A stretch of 64,000 nucleotides of DNA from Sanguinoderma infundibulare (Eukaryota > Basidiomycota > Agaricomycetes > Polyporales > Polyporaceae): NCBI GenBank assembly GCA_032821775.1, contig JAVLRN010000001.1:3534001-3598000 (forward strand), written 5' to 3'. Made by a program: the position numbers and the translations under genes. The notes beneath the pieces were generated by a model. It made no database searches. It had not been told where the DNA came from and saw only the letters and a list, made by a program, of their open reading frames with translations. The number at the start of each line of letters is the position of its first letter. Position 1 is the first letter of the stretch. Of this stretch, positions 48,115-58,788 are shown piece after piece.

Positions 48115-48543
48115 ATGCCGCGCGACGACTCCTCTTCTCTCGAACGCACCGCTCTCTGGGTCCAGGCGCAAGCCGCCCTGCAGCACCCCTCCCCCCACTC
48201 CACTCCTTCGTCTCCTGCTAGGTCGTCGACAAAGACATCATCCACCTACCGTACCACAACCTCCTCAGAAGAGACGTCTCTGAAGCCATCCTTGATATAC
48301 ACCACGCCTATGCCGCACTCGAACCACCGTCCACCCCCGAGCACCCGCGCTCCAAGCACACATGCCCGCGCTCCCAGCGCTCCCATCCAACGACCACCGT
48401 ACGATGCCCGCGCACGGCGATCCAGCCTTCCTTTTCCACAGAGCCCGCCAGGCTCAGGGTATCCTATGCCATTGGAGGTAGCAGCGCCACGCCGTCCGAT
48501 GGCAGAAGGGGAGGACAAGAAGGCGAGTAAAGCTTCGAATTGA
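48115..48543 (+). CDS. Small Ser/Pro/Thr-rich orphan protein (142 aa)
   Basis: Intronless frame beginning MPRDDSSSLERTALWVQAQ and ending 'EGEDKKASKASN'. Composition is dominated by Ser, Pro, Thr and Ala, with no domain or signal peptide. It is supported mainly by a well-placed TATA box and pyrimidine-rich leader upstream; an in-frame upstream ATG at 48010 would add 35 residues but lies in the leader-like region. Not recognised as any family. It may be a lineage-specific gene or non-coding. Confidence 0.45.
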   Translation: MPRDDSSSLERTALWVQAQAALQHPSPHSTPSSPARSSTKTSSTYRTTTSSEETSLKPSLIYTTPMPHSNHRPPPSTRAPSTHARAPSAPIQRPPYDARARRSSLPFPQSPPGSGYPMPLEVAAPRRPMAEGEDKKASKASN

Positions 48544-50059
48544 GCACCTCCCGATCGATGCGACCATCCTTGTTCCCAGATGCCCCGGCCTCCTCTGAGA
48601 AAGGAAAGGAGACCGTCTCTTATCGAGCAGATCAAGCAGCTCGGATCATCGTCCCATCGAAGACGAGATTCCGAGGCTGGCAAGAAGTCATAGACGGTCA
48701 CCAGGCCCGTAGAGCAGACAGCCGGGCGGACGCCGTGACGACTGCGTTGGTGATCTTCACCTGCGGTGGGCACAGGGCGAGGAGGACGTTCGGTATCGTA
48801 TCCACACCCACACCACACTCTCTCTTCTGCGCAGTTCCTGCAGCTCCCTATGTGCGTCATGTCGTGCAGACTTTGGGACGGTTCGTATGCTTATATCGGA
48901 TCCCGGGATACTTGGAGTGTGCGTAAAGTGTACTTTTACTACAGTATGATATCTCTTAGTTACCTCATCCACGTTATGGGGGCTCGTGAGGACGTACTTG
49001 CCGAAATGAAACATGCGAACTCGGCTGGGCCATGGGTGTGGCACTCGCGACGCAGAGAAGGATCACCAGGTGAGCACTTGACAGTCATTCTCCGCTCCAC
49101 AGCACTCTTCAAGACCCCTCAGGCAGCATGGAAGCCAGTCATTCGTGCTGCAAGGAAAGCAGGGTCGACATCGGAGTTCTGGATGAGGCGCTGGCGAGCT
49201 TGCGGTCCCGGCAGTGGTCCGACTGTTGCCGGTCCAAAACCCGGCGCGCACAGCCGTCGATTCATCTCTCTATCCAACAGCCATGTTCCAATGTTCTGCA
49301 AGGGCAACAGGCACTCATCGTGGGTTTTCATAGCCACCGTAGATTGCGGTTTATCCCATCAACAGGCGAATGCGATGAAACCCTAATCTGCTGACGCTAT
49401 GCTGCAGGACGCTTCGTGGTTCTCGCGTATTCAGTGGCCGAGCAAGCTTGCTTCGTCGACCGCTATCCTCGTGGCTCAGGTCTCACCTGACATTGACGGT
49501 ACTTCGGTACGTGAGTATCCGTTTCGCTCTGATTTTCGTGCCTTCACTATACTGCCTCGGGCATTTACCGGAGTTGGCGTAGTGGCTTTGGCTGCTACCC
49601 TAGAACCGCACTGTTGTGCCGTGTTGGGTTAGGCCAGAGCATTCTTAAGAATTCAACATCGTATCTGAGGTACAGGGACTCTATAGCCTCATTCGTCTTT
49701 CCACTAATGACGCCAGCGGTATCTGACCCGGCCGGCCGTTCTCTTCTGCATCACTCAGGCATCACTACCTCAGCGTGTCCCTCGTGCACAGTCTATCTGC
49801 GAGATGAAATCTGGTGGGAGCACCCATTGCTCGCTTCGCCACCCTCAACGCTCCCGGCGGGCCAGCGGATATGAACGTGTCCGCCACAAGGCGGACTGTC
49901 TCCCAAGATAAAACTCGGCCGCGACGATCTCGCAGAGTCTCGACAATCGTCCATCCACTGCGTTACCACCCTATCACCTCTTCGTTCTTCGTATTTCTCT
50001 CTCTCTCCAATCCGGCATTGGTCGTATACCCCTTCGCAACGCCCCCGTTATCGCCCGCC
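48544..50059. other. Intergenic region with no supportable gene
   Basis: About 1.5 kb. The longest frame (48766-49386, plus) is 206 codons but has no coherent composition or family motif. The last 150 bases before 50060 are pyrimidine-rich, in keeping with a leader for the next gene. Confidence 0.45.
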
Positions 50060-51137
50060 ATGGCCCCCGAGATCCGCTTCAACTCGTTCGGTATCCCCTA
50101 CCTCGTCGAGTTCGCCAACGTCACCTTCCGCTCGCGCTCGCGAAAAGCGTCCAATGCGCGTGCCTCGCGTGCCGGTTCTATCACACCCACTGCGAGCCTC
50201 CACAAGCCGTCCTTCGAGTCGACGGCGACGTCGCGCCCGTCATTCGAGAGCCTGACCTCCTCAGCGAGCTCCCGGCCCTCGCTCGACACCTACTCTTCCT
50301 CCCGCCCGATCCTCAACCTCCACCCCTCTGTCCACCGCAACCGCGCCTCCAGCCGGCTCTCCTTCGAGTCCGACTGGACCTTCGCCACCGCGTCCTCAGA
50401 GACCCTTGCCGGCCCCATGTCCAAGGGCAAGGCGCAGCACAAGCGCGACCCCAAACTCGCGCCCGTCCCCACCCCTCCCTTCTCCCCCGCCTCGCTCTCG
50501 CCCATCCTCGCGCCCGAGCCGCGCATCGTCATCGAGAGCGAGATAGACACCCGCGGCCCCCGCCCCTGCTCAGATTCGGGCGTGAGCTTCGGCGCGGCGG
50601 AGGGCCCGGGCGAAGGCAAGGGCCTGCTCATCCGCTTCGCGTCGCAGCTCGCGCAGCCGCCGCACGCGCTCTCCGCGTCCCGCCTCGCGCGCCTCAAGTA
50701 CCGCATCGCCAAGGCCGTCATGGCCGCCGGCATGCACACCTCGCCCTCGCCCGAGTTCGGCCTCGACGACGCGGCGAACGGGAGCTACCCGCGCGAGTCG
50801 TACGCGTCGATCGGGAGCATCTACTCGGACGAGGTCGACGAGCGCGGCCTGCCCGGGTCCCTCTTCCGCGGCACGTACGGGCAGGTCATGAACGCGCTCC
50901 ACGGCGCGGGCCTCACCGCGAGCCCGTGCAGGGAGTCTGGCGTGCAGTACGGTGAGTGACAGTAAACTTAGCTCGCGGGCGCCGTGGCCGTGGCCGTCGG
51001 CGTGTTTTCATCTCCGTCTGGACTTTGGCTGACGGTGCGTTCAACCACCTGCAGCCACGTGTCTCGGGGCACTGTTCGTCGCGCACCAAAACGCGTTTGG
51101 GGGTGTGGACTTCACGAAGCTCACGTTGTGGGCATGA
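50060..51137 (+). CDS. Hypothetical protein with Ser-rich N-terminus (324 aa)
   Basis: Exons 50060-50951 and 51055-51137. Exon 1 ends in a clean GTGAGT donor, and splicing to CTGCAG|CC yields an in-frame C-terminus 'CLGALFVAHQNAFGGVDFTK' followed by LTLWA and a stop, which looks structured, whereas reading through stops within three codons. The N-terminal half is a low-complexity Ser/Pro/Arg region with repeated 'SRPSF/L-E/D' units (SRPSFES, SRPSLDT, SRPILN). A more ordered region around 'SASRLARLKYRIAKAVMAAG' follows. No signal peptide, membrane segment or known domain. Probably a basidiomycete-specific protein. Confidence 0.7.
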
Positions 51138-51700
51138 GGCGTCCTGTTCTCTCCGGTACGTCCCACCGCTATTATGCAGGCTGTAGATCGGGACTCATGG
51201 CGGATGCAGGGCCCCCGTCTTTCCGGCGTCATACGCTATTTACTGCGTATTTATCCTATTCTTAAGGGCCCAGTAGCCCTCCTTCGCGCGACGCGCTGTC
51301 GTCGTCGCCCCTTCGCTTTCGCCTGCTGGGGCCCATCCAGACGTGTTCGATTATGATGGCATGCCACCATGTGTGTACGTTGTCGTTTGTCTCTCCGGGG
51401 GAGACGTGTTGTACGATTGTGCGGATAACGCTTGAAGCCATGTATGATGATACTGTATGCAATGTACGATAGTCATATGTACACTACTGTAAAAATATGT
51501 CAATCTCAAGTAGGCCGAGTGGATCATGGTGTTTAACCGCTTCGGGGATCGTTCCCGTCCACAACGAAGGGCGCCATAAGGAGTGTTCGGGCGCGTTTTC
51601 GAGGATGACGACTTTGACATCGGCGCTGGCGGTTTCGTTGAACATTGGTGGAACGCGGCCCAGGAATGGCTGAAGGACATGCCAGCAGTGACCTCTGCAT
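51138..51700. other. Intergenic between hypothetical gene and tRNA-Trp copy 2
   Basis: About 560 bases: 3' flank of the preceding gene and 5' flank of the tRNA gene. No other feature was seen. Confidence 0.4.
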
Positions 51701-51781
51701 GAACCCTTGGCACAGTGGTAGCGCGTGAGATTCCAGACTGGGAATTCCTCAAGGTCGTCCGTTCAATCCGGGCAGGGTTCA
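51701..51781 (+). tRNA. tRNA-Trp (CCA) with intron, copy 2
   Basis: Mature sequence identical to the copy at 6069-6149, base for base outside the intron: acceptor GAACCCT/AGGGTTC, discriminator A, anticodon CCA at 51733-51735. The intron after G37 is again 9 nt but reads ACTGGGAAT instead of TTCGGGGAA. A T5 run lies about 20 bases downstream. The same A31/C39 mismatch is present, showing it is a fixed property of this tRNA rather than a sequencing slip. Confidence 0.9.
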
Positions 51782-51987
51782 GTCAAGCGTCGCCCAAATC
51801 TTTTTGTCTTCCTTCTGTCGGTCCTTCTCAGAATCGGCTCGCGACGAATGCAGTAGTACTAGATGAATGAACACAAGGCGAGAAGAAGGGACGTGCAGCG
51901 CGTGGAGACTAACACTTTATTCCTTCCCAAAGATGGACTTGGAGATCAATACAAGCAACTGGTACCACTACCATTTTGTTGAGTTAC

Positions 51988-52595
51988 TTAGAGCAGATCA
52001 TCTATGTGACAATAGGCCTCGACGCCCGCGTCCCTGAGGAATCTCTCTATGCGTACGCTCGCCTCCTCTCCAAGCTCTTCTACAATAAACGATGTTTCCG
52101 CACGCCGAATCCGCCCCCAGTGCAAGTCCTTTGCCTGCTGTTCCGGCGAGTCATCACAGCCACGCCAACGATTTACATCGCGGCCGACGCTGCCATCCCC
52201 GCATAAGGAGTCATGCCGCCAGCCTAAAAACCCATTCTTTGCCGGCTTCGCCCACGACAGCCGCTCGCGACACTTGGACACGGCCACGAAGCGTAGAGTC
52301 GGGATCGCTTCCGCAAGAAGCACAGGCAGCGGAGCTTTGCACAAGCCACCCCAGATCCGGCACGGTGGGCACATACGCCCTCAAGTGACGAGCGGCAACG
52401 CGCCGAGTCCGTTTACGACGCTGTCCTGAATATACAAATGTGTCCGTGAGTCGTCTCAAGGAGGGCAAAATATGTAAGTCGAGTCACGTAGGCGCCACTC
52501 GGAATGCACGCCATTGTTATTGTGCAGGGACAGATCCGTGTAAGTAGTTGGAAGATCATGCGCAACACATCGTCGTTGAGGTCTAGAAACATCAT
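51988..52595 (-). pseudogene. Truncated F-box-like protein relic
   Basis: At 52595 a frame opens with MMFLDLNDDVLRMIFQLL, the pattern of an F-box start (D-L/N-D-D-V-L-x-x-I-F). In shifted frames further along come 'ARHLRAYVPTVPDLGWLVQS', 'EAIPTLRFVAVSKCRERLSW' and finally 'EELGEEASVRIERFLRD'. The latter resemble the late segments of agaricomycete F-box/LRR proteins, but the whole spans only about 600 bp, so most of the repeat region is missing and at least two frame shifts separate the pieces. Assignment rests on motif order only; a functional short gene is unlikely. Confidence 0.45.
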
Positions 52596-54248
52596 CTACA
52601 AGCATTGGTGTGAGCGGTTGCGAGCCGGAGCGCGATACGAACAGTGGACGCACTTTAGATCTTTGACAATGATGGCAGTCCCTGAAGACGAAGAAGTGCC
52701 TTGTCAATGGCCCCACAACATAGGTATTATACCGGTGGCGTTCTTTGGGACCGTCGCCGGATACAGCGTTTTCCCCACTGTTCAACTGTCAAGAGTTTAT
52801 CAGGTACGTGCCCATTGAGCCGTAAAGCCCTATAAATTCGCAAACGAGGAGATATATATCTCCATGTCACATGGAAAACATGAACCTGCGGAATGTCGGG
52901 CCATAAGCATAGCACAAGTGGGCGAAAACAGGAGACAACACAGGCGCTACAGCTCTTTGCGAATTGAATGCCCGACGCGCGTCAAGCGTCGCGTCATACG
53001 AATTGCGCGCCAAAATTCACAAAATTCAGAAAAATCGTAAAAGTCTCTTCGTCTCCTCAAAAGCATATATTATAGCATGTACTATGTGTAGAAGCCCAAG
53101 GGGACTTTATTATATGTTGTACCATGCTGGGAACGCGAAGGCCGTGGCCGCAATTTGGCAGAGCTCATGGGCGCTTCAGGGTGCTTTGAGGCCGATAAGA
53201 GAGCGGCGACCATCGAAGACGTTCAAGCTCAGGTGAGACCTGTCAGACAGTCGCATAGGTTGTGATGATTGCCATACAGCTGTATTATGCCCTGCGATCA
53301 AGAATCGAACCTTTACCTGGCGATATCTCCTCGCCATTTGTGACCGAGATCTTTGGATTCGTGCTCGGCGTGGAAGGAATAATTCTGGAAATGTGAACAT
53401 CTCAGAATGATATGTGGTATCTAAAACATGTTTTATGTCATGAAACAGTGGATGGCTACACATGCCATGAGCAAGAGGTCGACACAGTCCGGCACAGTCC
53501 CCATGTCGTGGGCGCTTGAAGCGCCGGGGACGAGGTGGACGTCCATCCTGATCATGAGTTGTTTTTGCTGCTATCATTCGTGGAATCGCGATCGGAACAG
53601 CTGAAATATGCTCAATGAATAAGCGATACGCCAACCAGTGGGTGGGCGAGCAACAGAACAGATGATACGTAGGTCCATCGGGTAATGTCGCGTAGCTCGG
53701 AAACGGTTGACTCTACGTCTTCCATTTAACTTCTGAGGGCTTCTCACAGATACATAGATGTCGTATACAAAGTATGGCAGTGGAGAGACAACCAGAACGT
53801 GTGGAAGCGAATTTTCTGAATTTCTAGATTTTTTTTTGAGTCGAAAGCGCTGCATGTCAGTCGGAGTTGGTCGGGCATTCATTACGCAAACAGCTGTAAG
53901 GATGGAGGGTTGGTAGGGCGTCTAAGCGCACAAAAGTCTTGATGGCGTTCTCGGCGCCACACAACAGTTGTCAGCTCCCCCACGCAAACCTGCTCGCAGC
54001 CTCTAGCCATGGACGAGCACGAGGCGAGAATGGTGCATAGTGAAGACTTGTTGCAAGTCGACCCCCGTTGCTGGGGCGACCGCATCCTACTTGACACGAA
54101 CTCTAATCTCCAGAAAGCGCACTCAACTCGAAAATTCAGATTCATGTTTGAATGAGTAGTCATAAAGCAATTATACGAGCGTGCGTAGCGTACAATATGC
54201 GTATACGAAAACGGTGCGATACGACAGCAAGTCGATAGGGTTCCAGGC
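52596..54248. other. Gene-poor AT-richer stretch
   Basis: About 1.65 kb of lower GC than its surroundings, with no recognisable gene on either strand. It may be old repeat or relic sequence; no inverted or direct terminal repeats were found by eye. Confidence 0.45.
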
Positions 54249-55998
54249 TCATGCCTCCGCAAGCCCGTACTTGCTCAGCACACCCCGGTAGTCCCCGACG
54301 TCCTCCCGCCCCATCACTACGACGCTCGGTTTCGCGGGGCTGTGGGGCCCGAAGAGGCTTGCCGCGACACGACGGATCGTCGCGTTGTCGACAGCGTCAA
54401 TCTTCGCGCACATTTCCGAAACTGGAATCCTGCGTCCGTGCACCAAAACCTGCATGGCACTTGAGTTCGGCTGCGAGCACGTCTAGAGGGGTAGAGAGAC
54501 AAACCTGACGACCAAGATCCTCGACCTCGATTGCGCGGCTCTCGAGCGCCATCATGAGGCTGGACTTCAGCTGGTTCTTTGCGCGGCTTAGCTCCTGCTC
54601 AGGGATGTTCGAGTACAGCAGCAAGCTCAGCTGGTGGACGAGATGGGGAAGGATGTGTGCGGGGGTGTTCGCCTTGCGGCCACTTGCAGGGACGAAGGAC
54701 GCGAAGAGGCCGAACAAGGCGGAGTCGGCGTAAATGTGGTGGAAGGACGCGCAGTGGTCGATTTGCGGGAAGTGATTCAGGATGTGGGTGTACAGACGGG
54801 AGTACATGCCCTTCCCGGGACCACCTGCGAGAAGGATGGAGACGTCAAGCTACGGGACGGCACGGAACGGATGGAAAGCGGGAATAACGTACCTGCGGAG
54901 AAGCTGCCACCGCCGCCGAGCAAGACCTGCATGGTCGCTACTGCGTACACGTCGTCGTCGTGGATGCCGACGCCCTCGAATGCGAGATACACATGGTTGA
55001 ACTCCGTCATAGGGTCATGGATGAACCTGTGTCCCCCGGTGTACATGGGTTGACTCGGTGTCGACGAGGTAAGGACTTGCTCAGGGTTGTAGAGGTATGA
55101 TGACGCCGAACGAGTCAACGACTTGAATAATGAAGGCGAGGACTGCTGTGACGACTGGAGGAGATTGGGAGGAACCTGCTGCGAGGAACGCGCTTCAGTG
55201 CGGGCCTTGGCCGCTTCCGCGCTTTTCAAGTGAGCGAAGTGCTTGTCCGCGAGTTCGACAAGAGCATCGTGGGGCATGCCGGCACCTGCGATGACCATCC
55301 TGTCCGGACGGTACCATGTCTCCATGAACTTGCGCATCATAGGAGCGTCGACGTGGTCTATTCGATCCTCGGGGCACAGAAGGGGGTTCCCAATAGACTG
55401 GCCGCCGTATGCAACATGGTGCAGGATCTCGGGCAGGATCATCTCGGGCTTTGCGCTCACCTCCCGCAATTCGTACCTGGCCGCTTCTCGCTGGGCGGCG
55501 ATTTCTTCGGGGAGGAAGGCGGGGTTGAGGACAGTGTCGGCAATGAGCGACATAGCGAGAGGGGTGCCTTTGTGGAAGTGGGAGGACTGGTACATGATAG
55601 ATTCCCGCGCAGAAGAGCAGAGGATTTGACCGCCAAGGGCGTCGATGTCCATCGCCATCTCCTCGTCCGACCGTGACTTGGTTGTCTGCAAAAGTTCAGG
55701 GAAACGAATGTCGAAGATGGTCCTGTGTACGTACCTTGAAAGCCATCCTGTCCAAAAAGTGGCTCACTCCGGACGTCGCAGGAGTCTCATAGCGAGAGCC
55801 TGCATCCACATACAGCCCAACCGACGAGAAGTGTCCCGGCGTAGACTCCGTCGCTACTCGAATGCCATTTGGAAGAGTCGTGATCTGGACTGGGATATCC
55901 GGGTTCGCCGCCCCTAGTTTGACCGAGTGTAGTGGCCTATGACATGTCGGTCGACGAGGGACAGAGGTGCGCAGGGAGTGGACAGCGGCGCGGCGCAT
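54249..55998 (-). CDS. MAS2: Mitochondrial processing peptidase alpha subunit (525 aa)
   Basis: Substrate-recognising subunit of the matrix protease that removes presequences. Exons 55998-55735, 55685-54893, 54824-54505, 54449-54249. Seen: an Arg/Ser/His-rich amphipathic targeting start 'MRRAAVHSLRTSVPRRP'; the M16 zinc-motif position reads 'VSHFLDRMAFK', in which HFLEH is degenerate as expected for the non-catalytic alpha subunit; and the alpha-specific glycine-rich loop '[20 protein letters not shown]', created by splicing exons 2 and 3. The end 'YRGVLSKYGLAEA' is typical. A Ser/Gln-rich insert ('SSQQVPPNLLQSSQQSSPS') separates the two M16 halves. Its partner MAS1 is not in this window. Confidence 0.95.
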
Positions 55999-56081
55999 AG
56001 TAATGGTCGACGTGAAGGAGGTGCGCGAGCGCTGGACACACTTGCGCTGACATCAGCCCGGTGATACGAAACTCAAAAAAG

Positions 56082-56153
56082 AGGGCCCACCGTGGTTCGA
56101 ACACGGGACCACACGATCTGCAATCGTATGCTCTACCACTGAGCTATAAGCCC
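56082..56153 (-). tRNA. tRNA-Cys (GCA), no intron
   Basis: Minus-strand cloverleaf. The acceptor GGGCTTA pairs with TGGGCCC (two G-U pairs), discriminator T as usual for Cys. The D arm is 'TAGCTCAGTGGTAGAGC'. The anticodon loop TTGCAGA gives anticodon GCA, and the T loop is TTCGAAC. It lies between the two minus-strand genes MAS2 and ferroportin, about 85 bases from the MAS2 ATG. Confidence 0.95.
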
Positions 56154-56294
56154 TGCCGATGACGGCCTCTCATCCATGTTATAACAAAACATAGGCCACT
56201 GTCACCAATCAAAATACAGAAACAAATCTGGCGGTACATATTTAAACTCAAGGTACGAAAACAACTGACGACCGTAGCGGCCAGCACGCAAGCT

Positions 56295-58200
56295 TTATGT
56301 GCTCTTCCTCCTGATGAGTGGGAACATATCTCCGCCCGGATGGTGCCAGACATGTCCCCGCTCTCTCTTGACATATGCTAGGTAGGTCACTGCACCAGCA
56401 ACGATGCTAATGTATGACGCAAGGGCTGCCCACTTGAACTGCGAGGGCTCGCTGAGGACAATGGTCAGGACATACTGGGCGGGGACATTGCGGTTAGCTG
56501 CCGACTGAGGGAACGATCAAGATTGATTACCTTCAGCATGCCAGCCACGTTCTGTAAAGAATTTTGAAGAGCAGTCCTGGGGCAGAGCGGTAAGTTAATA
56601 AAGTAAATCAACCACCATAGGTCGCGCTCACATCGAATTCCTTCGGGGATGGCTTGCCAGCGCCAGCTGCAATTCCTTTAGCTGGCACAAGTCGAACGCC
56701 CACAGTCCAATCCTGGAGAGTATCATGCCTAGGTGCATGTCGCATTAAGTCTCCTTCGAGTACCAATAATTACTATGGCTTACCTCCGAACAGCAGTGCC
56801 GCGTTCCACGCCGGTTCGCGCGTACCATCGGATGGCACCCCCACGTACAATGCAACCAGAACAGGGATCAATGACAGTGCTTCAGACCTACAAAACGCAC
56901 AGTCAGCAGTCTGCATCCACCATAGGTCCGAGGCACCTCACCAGATGCTCCAGTTCCCGGCCCGCACGAGGCCTAGCCGCTTCTCGAGCAAGGGCATCGC
57001 CAGGGTACCCGCCAGCCCAGCGACGACGTTCAACGCACGCATCCCTGCAAGGAAAGGGTCGCTATACCCATGCGCTTTGAAGTAGCTCAGCGTCGTCCCG
57101 TCGAAGCTGAGAACCGTCAGGTACAACCAAGATATGGAAAGCGACGAAAGGAAGATGGGGTATTGCGAGAACTCGCGCCAATCGAGGGCGCCTTCCTCGA
57201 GTCTAACGAGAACCCTTCGCCAGACCAAGGAGGGCGAAAGAGGAGGAGAGTGGGGGGGCCGAGTCTGCTGCGAGTGTGAACGCGCTTCCCGAGCCGCCTC
57301 TCTCGCGATCTGCGCTTCGTGCAGTGCAGGGAAACGCCTGTACGATATGGTGATCCCTAAGTGCAGTATGTCAGTCGCCGCAAGCTCAAACTTCTATCGA
57401 CGGAACGTACAAATCAGCTCGAAGGCCAAACACGCGCCTTCCACCCCGCACAGGAAAATTGCCGCAAAGCGATAGGAGGCTACCGTGGTGAGCAGAGAAA
57501 CGAACAAAGGGGCGGAGAGCTTGCAGAACAAATCGATCCGCCGCATGTAGGTGTTGAGCGTGGTGAGATGCGCAGAGGAGGACCCCGCGATCGTGGTCAC
57601 CCACTCCCTTTCGACGGCCACGGAGATGGTCGTCCCCGCGAGCGTGTGAACGCATCCTCCAAGCAAGATGAGCGAAAATAGGCCTGATGCAAGCGGAGTG
57701 GACCAAGGACGAGTCGTCGTGGTTATGGAGTTTCCGAGACGATAAAGAAGGACGAGACTCGAGCCGTACTGGACGCATGCCGCCATCTTGATGAACACTA
57801 TGCTGGCGCGCACAACCCCGAGGTTGTGATGCTCGTCAACCAGTGTGCCAGCCCAACCCGAGAGGATGATGGCGATCCCGGTGGTCACGAAGCCATAGAT
57901 GGATGCCGGGAGCAGTGTGTCGGGGAATAAGGTGATCAGGAAGAGGTATACCGCGAACTCGGCCGTGCGGAGACCCCAAGAACTGCAGAAAAAGCGAAAC
58001 TGTTAGTGAAATTTCTGTTATCGCCAACCCGCTGACCGCAAGGCTCACTTTGACAGATGCTGCACAAGCAAGACTACTAGAGCTTTGCGATCCAATGGCG
58101 GTGCTGTTTCAATGGGAGGATGCGATTCCTCTGGCTCCCCAGATGGAGAGGCTTGCACTGCAGCAGGTTCTATTGGTGCATCACCGTCGTTTGCCGACAT
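56295..58200 (-). CDS. Ferroportin-family (SLC40) solute carrier (521 aa)
   Basis: Multi-pass membrane transporter of the ferroportin-1 family; animal and plant members export iron(II) or nickel/cobalt. Exons 58200-58049, 57982-57411, 57356-56942, 56887-56784, 56728-56632, 56576-56531, 56474-56295. Seen: a charged N-terminus, then about ten to twelve hydrophobic segments, including 'LRTAEFAVYLFLITLFPDTL' (TM1), 'SIYGFVTTGIAIILSGWAG', 'LGVVRASIVFIKMAACVQYG', 'LILLGGCVHTLAGTTISVAV', 'FLSSLSISWLYLTVLSFDGT' and 'MILSRIGLWAFDLCQLKELQ'. The motif 'SRIGLW.FDL..LQ' is conserved in the family, as is 'ENERG..NS.Q'-like 'RTALQNSLQNVAGMLKYVLT' (here beginning MTALQNS). The metal and membrane (vacuole or plasma membrane) are not decidable from sequence. 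Confidence 0.9.
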
Positions 58201-58351
58201 TTTGCGGTGACCCCAAAGCGAAGCCAGGATCAAGCATTGATCATGATACGTGGGAGTCAGCAATTTGTGATACGGGCGCTTCCTTTGCCTTTTATATCGA
58301 TAAGCAGGGCAGGCGCACTGACAGCCACCAACAGCACCATGCGAGAACAAC

Positions 58352-58753
58352 ATGGACGATTCGTCATACGGGGCATTATCCGACACCGTACCCGCACACG
58401 TGCTGTCTCTTCGGATTCTGGCTTGGAACAACGACCTGGAGAGCGGCGGGGTCAAGGCGTTGCTTAAAAAACGGGGTGGACGGGTTGTCGTGGACGAAGA
58501 CGACGAAGAGGATCTACCAGGAGATAAGACGGACAGGCAAAAGGACGCAGAATACGTTCTACTGTCTGTTGAGGCTCAGGTTTCAAGGGGGCTGGAGGAG
58601 TTGACCGAGGATTTGGCTGGTCTGAACGTAGAAGGTTGGATGGATGATGGAAGCCACAACAACTACTACCAAATAGTGCAGGACCTCAACCATAAGCCAC
58701 CGAAACTTTCAGGTATCATGATAAATGCATCATTCCAGATTGACGTGGTGTAG
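58352..58753 (+). CDS. Possible small acidic protein (133 aa)
   Basis: Intronless frame starting MDDSSYGALSDTVPAHVLSL, with an acidic centre ('VVVDEDDEEDLPGDKTDRQK') and 'SRGLEELTEDLAGLNVEGWM'. It starts only about 150 bases from the divergent ferroportin ATG and ends just before the convergent MDM1 stop. No domain is recognised. The amino-acid composition looks more protein-like than most frames of this size here, but there is no independent support. Confidence 0.35.
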   Translation: MDDSSYGALSDTVPAHVLSLRILAWNNDLESGGVKALLKKRGGRVVVDEDDEEDLPGDKTDRQKDAEYVLLSVEAQVSRGLEELTEDLAGLNVEGWMDDGSHNNYYQIVQDLNHKPPKLSGIMINASFQIDVV

Positions 58754-58788
58754 CATACAACAACAAGTGCAAAGTTAATGTAACTTAG

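Noticed and set aside
48766..49386. 206-codon plus-strand frame
   Set aside because: No consistent composition, domain, promoter or splice context; probably chance in a gene-poor stretch.
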